From Brachionus rotundiformis (taxonomy: Eukaryota; Rotifera; Eurotatoria; Ploima; Brachionidae): DNA of 64,000 nucleotides. Shown piece after piece: positions 58,074 to 64,000 of this stretch. Location of the stretch: the NCBI GenBank assembly GCA_016802295.1, contig JAESIW010000157.1:143395-207394 (forward strand). Reading direction: 5' to 3'. The position numbers were made by a program, and so were the translations under genes. How positions within the stretch are numbered: position 1 is the first letter of the stretch; each line of letters begins with the position of its first letter. The notes under the pieces were generated by a model. It had not been told where the DNA came from and searched no databases. It saw nothing but the letters and a program-made list of their open reading frames with translations.

Positions 58074-60440
58074 GCGACGAGGAATAAAAATTGTGAATGA
58101 CAGGCAAGAAAACAACAGAGCAAGGACTAGCGGAACAAGATGCTACATCGGGCAAAACGGAAACCACAGAGATCAAGACAGTAGGTATAGCAACACAATA
58201 AATCAATTGCGAATATTTTAGCTATATAGGCGATAGCACTTCACTAGGACAAAGATTGGAAAATTGGCTCGAAAGATTTAAACTTTTTCTGGTTGCCACA
58301 GGTCTGACAGACCAGCAAAAGATCAAAGCGTCGTTTTTAATTTATATCGGAGAACAAGCGTACCAAGTGTACAAAAGCTTAGAAAGCAGGATGAGGACGA
58401 AGCAATCGAGGACATTTAAAAGTTCATGACGAACCATTTCGTCTTAAAGCGTTCGGTTTTCACCGAAAGACAGATAATCTACAGAGCCACGAAAGAACCG
58501 GAGGAGAATATTGATCTGTTTGCATTGAGACTTAGACATCTAGCTTGTACATGTAAGTTTACAAACATTGACGACCAGATTCTTCACAGAGTAGTAGCAG
58601 GTAGTGATATGGATAATTTTCAAGCAAAGTGTTGCAGGACTGACGATTTGGATTTGAAAGAGGCTCTGAGCATTGCAAGAAGATACGAGCGGAATACGGA
58701 AAACGTCAATGGCCTTATGAAGCCGACGGCGAACGAGCTAACACGGTCAGTGAGATACACAAGTAAATCGTCGAATAATATGAACAGATGCAAACAATGT
58801 AACCGCAGGCATGTTGAGGGGCAATGTCCAGCCAAGGGCGAAGAGTGCAGAAACTGTGGTAAACAAAATCATTTTGCGATAGTGTGTAAGTCAGGAAAGA
58901 GCGAGAACAGATCCAAAGGTGACGGACAAAATATGGTAAACAAAAGTCTGAAAAAGAATTAGTTCAAGTCAAGGATAAATATGGTCGACCAAGAGGAACC
59001 AAAGTATGAAGTGAGCGTCGACGAATACGCAGAGTTTGTTAGATTCAAGAAAGGAAAGTCGAACATGGCATATGAATTGAGCAACATAAAAGCAAACAGA
59101 GTGAATGATGGACCAAGAGTCACAGTGGAAGTAGATGGGTCAAAGATTGATTTTTTGGTGGACACGGGCTCACCAGTAAATATACTAAGCGAAGAGACTT
59201 TTAAGGCACTAAGGGAAAGACTTTGAAACAGTCAAATATTCAGCTATATGGGTATCAAGCCAAGGAATCTTTGCCAGTAATTGGAGAATTTAAGGCAGTA
59301 GTAAGCTTTAAAGAATCGTTACATACAATGACATTTGTGGTGATCAAAGGAGTCTCAGAGAGCTTGTTAAACTACTCGGCAGCAGTAGACTTACAGATGG
59401 TCAACACAGTTAAAGTATACGACTATAAGTCGTTGAAGCAAACGTTTTCTAAACTTTTCAGCAACAGACTAGGCAAAGTGTCAGGAGTGCAAATAAAGTT
59501 GGAAATGGGCAAGAGCGTGAGACCGGTAAAACAAAAGCTTCGGCCAATAGCATTCCACATGAGGGATGTAGTGGAGAAGGAGCTAAGAAAACAAGTTGAT
59601 GAAGCTATTCTGAAAAAGATGGATGAAAAAAGTTGTCCAAAAGAATGGGTGTCAAATTTGGTAGTGGTACCAAAAGCTACTCAACCAGAACTAAAAATCA
59701 GACTTACATCTGATTGTAGAGCTGTTGACAAGGCCATACAAAGAACCAGATTTGCAAGTAAGACGATGGAGGATGTGATTGTAGCAGTCAATGGTTCGAA
59801 AGTTTTTTCAAAATTGGACATTATCAAAGCATACCACCAAGCTTGCAGAAAAATCAAGAAACGCGACCACAATAGTAACACACATTGGTATAAACGTTTG
59901 CACATGGGTGTTTCTTCAGCAGCCGAAATATTTTGTGAAATTGTAAGAGAAATATTAGAGAGATTAGATGGGGTCCTAAACATGGTGGACGATATTTTAG
60001 TGAATGGCGTTGATGAAGAGGACCACTGGGAGAAGTTAGTGAAAGTGTTGAGCCGTTTGGAAGAAAGAAACTTGACTCTTAATCCGGACAAATGCGAGTT
60101 TGGTAAGGAAGAGATAATTTTTTTCAGGCTAAAAATAAGCAAAAATGGAATTTCGCCAACGGAAGACAGGAGTCGAGCATTGAAAATGGCAGAAGCACCG
60201 GCGAATGTGAATGAGTTACAAAGTTTCCTATGCATGGCACAATACAGCGGAAGATTCATTAGAGATTTTGCCACAATCACCGATCCACTTTGAAGGCTTA
60301 CAAAAAAGAACTCAATGTTTAAATGGGCACTTAAAGAGGAGGAGGCATTCAATAAGATCAAGTCAGAGATGTCGACAAACGCGCTTAGTTTCTTCGAAAC
60401 ACAAAACACAAGCTAGCCCCACTCTCACAAGCATCTAGAA
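58074..60440 (+). mobile_element. Ty3/gypsy gag-protease-RT fragment
   Basis: The leader has CTGGCGACGAGG (58072-58083), a motif common just inside the 5' LTR of gypsy-type elements. Gag starts at ATG 58097, is broken by a TAA and a frameshift, then is open from 58426 to 58962. It contains two zinc knuckles (CKQCNRRHVEGQC and CRNCGKQNHFAIVC). Protease (DFLVDTGSPVNILS) is at about 59151-59190. The reverse transcriptase from 59223 has RLTSDCRAVDKAI, FSKLDIIKAYHQ and the active-site NMVDDILVNG, with the frame ending at 60291; RNase H text begins (FKWALKEEEAFNKIK) and is cut. Integrase and a 3' LTR are not found. It looks like the youngest gypsy copy in the window. Confidence 0.88.
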
Positions 60441-61061
60441 TTAGCTCAGTCTCCCAGTTAAAATCGAAGTAAGCTATTACTTCAGTGGATAGCGACTGCT
60501 TAAGTTTGTTGCTCCCTCCTCCATTCGATCTTGTTTCCAAGACTACTCCGAGCGAGCTGAAGTAAAGGTTCAGTGATGGTGCTAAAATTTAAAATAAATC
60601 TAGCTGAGTATGTAGCTAAGTCGAGTAGGCTCTCAAGTTCTTTTATATCTCTCGGAAGGTCAAACTATAATAACTGTTTTTCTAAAACTGTTATTATTGG
60701 CTTGTTATAAGGCCAAAGGCGGTCATTTTAAATATTAATATGTAAAAATTTTTAAACTTTTGAACCGTTTTTTTTTTAATTTATTGTATCGATTTTTTCT
60801 TTTGTATTTTTTCTTTTGTATTTTTTTTTTGGGATTTTTTTTTTCACTTAATTTTTTTTTGACATTATGATCTTGGATTGATGACAAATAAAAATTTGAA
60901 AAAAAAACGCTTTTTTTTATTTTCCTGCCTATTATAAACGCAAAAACAATTCTTTTGTTAACGAAAAAAAAAATTTCTAAACTTTTGCAACATACTGTAA
61001 AAGAGTCTGTCCCTCCAGGCGCATATCACCGTTAAACGTGACAACGCATTGGCCATGCGAC
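60441..61061. other. Unassigned region, T-rich tract
   Basis: 60440-60720 is less AT-rich and could be LTR or host debris, but no match within the window supports this. 60760-60930 is a long T/A-rich tract. No gene supported. Confidence 0.4.
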
Positions 61062-61888
61062 CCGCGGCAGTGCCACCGGTCAATATAAACATAAATTACA
61101 GTTGTAAACCATTTTAAGGAGTAGAACTTTTAAATTCAAAATAAATCTTTTAAACCAAAACAGGCTTGGCTTTAAATATTACAAATGAAGAGTTTGATTC
61201 TTTGGAAAATATCTCAAAAAGAAAATTTAGCGCTTCATTCAATTGATATAAAGACGCGAGATTTTATTTTTAGCTGTAAGAGTAAGACTGTTGTCATGTC
61301 TTTTTTAAATATTTTTTAAAAAAAGTCCTTATCAAATTGACTAATCGTAGTGTCATCAGCAAACATTTTTATATCAAATTTTCTTAAGAGATAAGGAAAA
61401 TCATTAATAAAAATCAGAAAAAGAAACGGACCTAGAACTGAACCGACGGTACACCTAACTTTAGAGCTGAAGGTTTTGATTTTTCGTTACCAAGATGAAC
61501 TATTTGAAATCTACTAAAAATTTCATGAGAAGATGATTTGGATTGATCACGCCAAAAGCTTTTCTTAAGTCAATAAAAAGCGATAAGGTATTAAATTTTT
61601 TTTGGCTAAATATTAATTTAGATATTCATGAAATGAAATGTGAAATGAATGCCCGGCTCTGAATCCATACTTCAAACTCTTCACTAATTCAATAATTATT
61701 TAGTGTTTCGTCACCAACCTGACTATTATTTGTCACAGTGAGTAAGATTTTTTGGATACCCTAGTTAGAACTAGTAAATAAAAAACAATAAAACTTGATT
61801 TAATTTTTGCGAAGGTAACCAAGCTTTATTAAAATGTTACAGTTGAACGTTTTAATAAATCTTTGGCTGACCGGTGGCACTGCCGCGA
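61062..61888. repeat. 20-bp GC-rich inverted repeats around LINE debris
   Basis: CGCGGCAGTGCCACCGGTCA at 61062-61081 (position within a few bases) is perfectly inverted at about 61869-61888. The GC-rich pair is striking in this AT-rich setting. The 790-bp interior includes a minus-strand LINE fragment. It may be a TIR element that captured LINE sequence or two ends of unrelated repeats. Confidence 0.55.
61229..61690 (-). mobile_element. LINE reverse transcriptase fragment
   Basis: The minus strand gives, from 61680 downward: YGFRAGHSFHISFHEYLN, then FLIDLRKAFGVINPNHLLMK (with frameshifts), GSVLGPFLFLIFINDFPYLL (about 61440-61390) and KMFADDTTISQF (about 61370-61330). These are the QYGFR, FxDLxKAFDxVNH, QGSVLGPLLFLxxINDLP and FADDT catalytic motifs of CR1/Jockey-type LINEs. 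ADD is intact but the frame is broken. A related copy lies at 49165-49620 and a scrap at 30113-30190. Confidence 0.8.
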
Positions 61889-62388
61889 TTTTGTCAATAA
61901 ATAGTAGTAAAAGTAGTTTTTAAAATTGCAGCTAAGACGTTATCTATCGAAGAAAAGAAAAGAAGAATAATTTTTAAAAATCTCTCAATTTTAAGTACAA
62001 TGGTATATATTAAAAATTCAAACAAATTTATTTTTGGCCAAATTTAGGAACAATCACTGAAACATAACAGAAATAAACATTTTAGATTAATTTAAAAATA
62101 GTATTTCATTATAAAAATGGCATTTCTTGGGTAAAGGAAATCTATTTATAATGTTTTCTTTGATTATTCAACAAAGTAATTAATAGATCTCAGAAATAAA
62201 AAAATTTCATCTAAAGGAAATGTAGATGCATTCATTATTATCACCCAATAGAGTAAAGTGGGATTTATTATAAAAAACAAATTCTACTATTGAAATAAAC
62301 TCATTGGATATTGATCCTTTACAAAAAAATTTTATTAAGTATATTAAAAATTTATATAAATGATAATTTTAATATTTATAAAAAAAAA
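61889..62388. other. AT-rich intergenic region
   Basis: No gene supported. Confidence 0.5.
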
Positions 62389-62460
62389 GGGCCTGACCGG
62401 GGATCGAACCCGGAGCCTCTCGCACCCAAAGCGAGAATCATACCACTAGACCATCAGGCC
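62389..62460 (-). tRNA. tRNA-Pro (anticodon UGG)
   Basis: A 72-nt cloverleaf: acceptor GGCCTGA/TCAGGCC with discriminator C, D-arm GGTCTAGTGGTATGAT, anticodon stem CTCGC/GCGAG with loop TTTGGGT (anticodon TGG), T-arm CCGGGTTCGATCCCCGG containing the B box. A run of T follows on the coding strand (A8 on plus at 62381-62388) as a Pol III terminator. No intron and no encoded CCA. Identical in sequence to the copy at 62568-62639. Confidence 0.96.
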
Positions 62461-62567
62461 TTTAATATTTATATCAAATCTTTAAAATTTACTCGTTTGT
62501 TTTGGATTCATCAAAGCGTAAACTTTTTAGAGCGAAATAACTAGAGCATATTTTTACAATTTATGTA

Positions 62568-62639
62568 GGCCTGATGGTCTAGTGGTATGATTCTCGCTTT
62601 GGGTGCGAGAGGCTCCGGGTTCGATCCCCGGTCAGGCCC
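62568..62639 (+). tRNA. tRNA-Pro (anticodon UGG)
   Basis: Same 72-nt sequence as the minus-strand copy, in opposite orientation, separated by 107 bp so that the two are transcribed away from each other. The anticodon is at 62600-62602. Pol III terminator: T run from 62640. Confidence 0.96.
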
Positions 62640-62882
62640 TTTTTTTTTAAATTTGAATTTTTTTTATAAATATTAATATATTTTGAGATTTAAAATTTTA
62701 ATTAAATTTTTATTAAATTTAATAAAATTTTTTTCTAAAGTATCAATACCGGATAAGTTAATTTTGCTAATTATTTTAATGAATAAAAATATCCTAATTA
62801 TAGAATCTATTTTTAAATACTATTATTTATTTATTATTTGAAAAACGAAGTAGCTTTTGTGCAATTTCAAGCTAAAAATTAA

Positions 62883-62890
62883 TATAAAAG
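62883..62890 (+). promoter_or_regulatory. TATA box of the repeat-protein gene
   Basis: TATAAAAG lies 59 bp upstream of the chosen ATG (62942). A start site about 30 bp downstream (about 62914) would exclude the earlier in-frame ATG at 62897 from the mRNA, which supports the shorter signal-peptide form. A strong TATA box also suggests high, tissue-specific expression. Confidence 0.6.
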
Positions 62891-62941
62891 ACATCAATGG
62901 TCTTGATTCATAAAAAAACAAATCTTATTTACAATATCAAA

Positions 62942-63481
62942 ATGAAGTTTTCTTTGGTATATTTGGCTGTTATTTTAGCCTTCTGTAACGTGTTTACTGG
63001 TGCTATGGGAATGGGAGGAGGTTATGGTGGATATGAAAAGCCAATGGCTTATACTGAAGCACCAAAATATGAGGCACCAAAACCAGTTTACACAACTGCT
63101 TATGCTAAACCAATGGCATATACCGAAGCTCCAAAATATGAAGCTCCAAAGCCAGTATACACTGAAGCACCAAAATATGAGGCACCAAAACCAGTTTACA
63201 CAACTGCTTATGCTAAACCAATGGCATATACCGAAGCTCCAAAATATGAAGCTCCAAAGCCAGTATACACTGAAGCACCAAAATATGAGGCACCAAAATC
63301 AGTTTACACAACTGCTTATGCTAAACCAATGGCATATACCGAAGCTCCAAAATATGAAGCTCCAAAGCCAGTATACACTGAAGCACCAAAATATGAGGCA
63401 CCAAAACCAGTTTACACAACTGCTTATGCTAAACCAATGGCATATACCGAAGCTCCAAGCTATGGAAAATCAGCCTATTAG
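62942..63481 (+). CDS. Secreted Tyr/Pro/Lys-rich repeat protein
   Basis: 179 aa, one coding exon. It has a signal peptide (MKFSLVYLAVILAFCNVFTG, cleaved near AMG), a short Gly-rich stretch (MGGGYGGYEKP), then three near-identical 36-residue repeats (63092-63199, 63200-63307, 63308-63415) flanked by partial copies. Each repeat combines TTAYAKPMAY with two TEAPKYEAPKPVY blocks; the only change is a Pro-to-Ser in the second copy. There are no cysteines after the signal. Regular Tyr, Pro and Lys residues with an AKP motif resemble extracellular structural or adhesive proteins (mussel-foot-like in composition, not by homology that I can show). The start was chosen from the TATA box and signal peptide. 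A poly(A) signal AATAAA is at 63521-63526. A foot-gland glue, cuticle or egg-shell component are all possible. Confidence 0.88.
   Translation: MKFSLVYLAVILAFCNVFTGAMGMGGGYGGYEKPMAYTEAPKYEAPKPVYTTAYAKPMAYTEAPKYEAPKPVYTEAPKYEAPKPVYTTAYAKPMAYTEAPKYEAPKPVYTEAPKYEAPKSVYTTAYAKPMAYTEAPKYEAPKPVYTEAPKYEAPKPVYTTAYAKPMAYTEAPSYGKSAY
63092..63415 (+). repeat. Three tandem 108-bp coding repeats
   Basis: Three consecutive 108-bp units, almost identical at the nucleotide level, in frame with the gene at 62942-63481. The very low divergence implies recent duplication or ongoing homogenisation, so repeat number may vary between individuals. Confidence 0.9.
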
Positions 63482-63520
63482 ATAATAATTATTCAATTAG
63501 TTAAAATTAAGCATATTTAA

Positions 63521-63526
63521 AATAAA
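63521..63526 (+). terminator. Poly(A) signal
   Basis: AATAAA, 40 bp after the stop codon of the repeat-protein gene. Confidence 0.6.
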
Positions 63527-63628
63527 TTTAATTATTAAAATCTATTTATTTATTTTTAAACACGTTATTATAAAAATAATTTTTAGAAATTTAATTAAAT
63601 AAAAGAAAAAAATTAAACATATAATAAT

Positions 63629-63748
63629 GCCTAGGACCATATCACGTTGAATGCACCGGTTCTCGTCCGATCACCGAAGTTAAGCAACGTCGAGCCCGGT
63701 TAGTACTTGGATGGGTGACCGCCTGGGAATACCGGGTGTTCTAGGCCT
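63629..63748 (+). rRNA. 5S ribosomal RNA
   Basis: About 120 nt beginning GCCTAGGACCATATCACG and ending CTAGGCCT. It includes the internal Pol III control region (AGTTAAGCAACGTCGAGCC, then GGATGGGTGACC) and GAATACCGGGTG. The 5' GCCTAG pairs with the 3' CTAGGC. A T-rich terminator follows (ATTTTTTC). The sequence is a canonical animal 5S rRNA with no visible disruption. Only one copy is in the window. Confidence 0.96.
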
Positions 63749-63749
63749 T

Positions 63750-64000
63750 AATTTTTTCTTTCGTTTTATTTAAGACATTTTTACATGATAAAAAATGATT
63801 TTGAAAAATTATAAAATGTACACAGCAGAAACTAAAAAAAATACGGGTCGATGAGACGATAGGTGACTTATAGCTGGCAGTCAAAAATTGAATATCTACT
63901 AATTTACTAAATTTTTGAAACAAGTAGGGATATATTTCTTGCTAGAAATTCTAGGAGCATAGACATAGGCATCATTGACTGGCAGAAAAATTTTTCAAAA
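63750..64000. other. 3' end of window, no gene supported
   Basis: AT-rich flank of the 5S gene; the minus-strand frame at 63741-63923 has no recognisable content. Confidence 0.4.

Noticed and set aside
58620..60409. Long minus-strand frames (up to 242 codons) opposite the gypsy gag-pol
   Set aside because: Antisense shadows; the plus strand carries zinc knuckles, protease DTG and reverse-transcriptase VDD motifs.
62897..62941. Upstream ATG giving a 194-residue form of the repeat protein
   Set aside because: It lies only 7 bp after the TATA box, before the likely transcription start, and would bury the signal peptide behind MVLIHKKTNLIYNIK.
63000..63485. Second long open frame (161 codons) overlapping the repeat-protein gene, rich in Gln/His/Leu
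   Set aside because: A 108-bp repeat has no stop in either frame, so the second frame stays open by repetition alone. It has no signal peptide and sits inside the real gene.
1..64000. Search for bacterial-style systems (operons, CRISPR, phage, toxin-antitoxin)
   Set aside because: Spliced genes, animal-type 5S/tRNA and animal protein families throughout; nothing in the window supports a prokaryotic system.

Overview
The window is nuclear DNA of a small, AT-rich invertebrate animal. Genes have GT-AG introns, many only 50-60 bp long, and lie among large stretches of AT-rich intergenic DNA and decayed animal-type transposons (LINE, Ty3/gypsy, Tc1/mariner, hAT). My best guess is a monogonont rotifer such as Brachionus, but this is inference from general character, not from a diagnostic gene. 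All multi-exon models below were assembled by hand from splice signals, reading phase and family conservation. Total lengths divide evenly into codons in every complete model. Region 1-18 kb: a head-to-tail array of seven neuronal calcium sensor (NCS/hippocalcin/recoverin-like) genes, all on the minus strand (the first runs off the window), plus one doubtful relic. Most share an N-terminal MGN myristoylation-type start, a CPxG first EF-hand and three calcium-binding EF-hands. Their intron positions split them into subfamilies, one copy has no intron, and one has a 2.4-kb intron holding a decayed LINE that was itself hit by two TIR elements. 18-25 kb is a very AT-rich stretch in which I can support no gene. 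Region 25-42 kb is the conventional gene-bearing part: a vasopressin/oxytocin/NPS-type GPCR, a dead LINE, a secreted multi-sushi protein, TMEM138 (ciliary) divergent from a probable microtubule-inner-protein gene with an RFX X-box between them, VKORC1-like vitamin K epoxide reductase, a small secreted propeptide-like protein, S-formylglutathione hydrolase (esterase D) and cytosolic cysteinyl-tRNA synthetase. Region 41.6-62 kb is a graveyard of mobile elements in both orientations: two TIR MITEs with TA target duplications, a mariner transposase whose two halves are inverted relative to each other, LINE fragments, at least four separate Ty3/gypsy pieces, a gag fragment, a FLYWCH zinc-finger ORF and a Tc1 element with long inverted repeats. 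I see no intact, autonomous element. Region 62-64 kb: two tRNA-Pro(UGG) genes facing outward as a mirrored pair, a TATA-box gene for a secreted tyrosine/proline/lysine-rich protein made of 36-residue repeats (adhesive- or matrix-like), and a 5S rRNA gene. I found no CRISPR array, bacterial operon or similar system. The items most worth follow-up are the NCS array, the repeat protein, the X-box gene pair and the putative peptide precursor.
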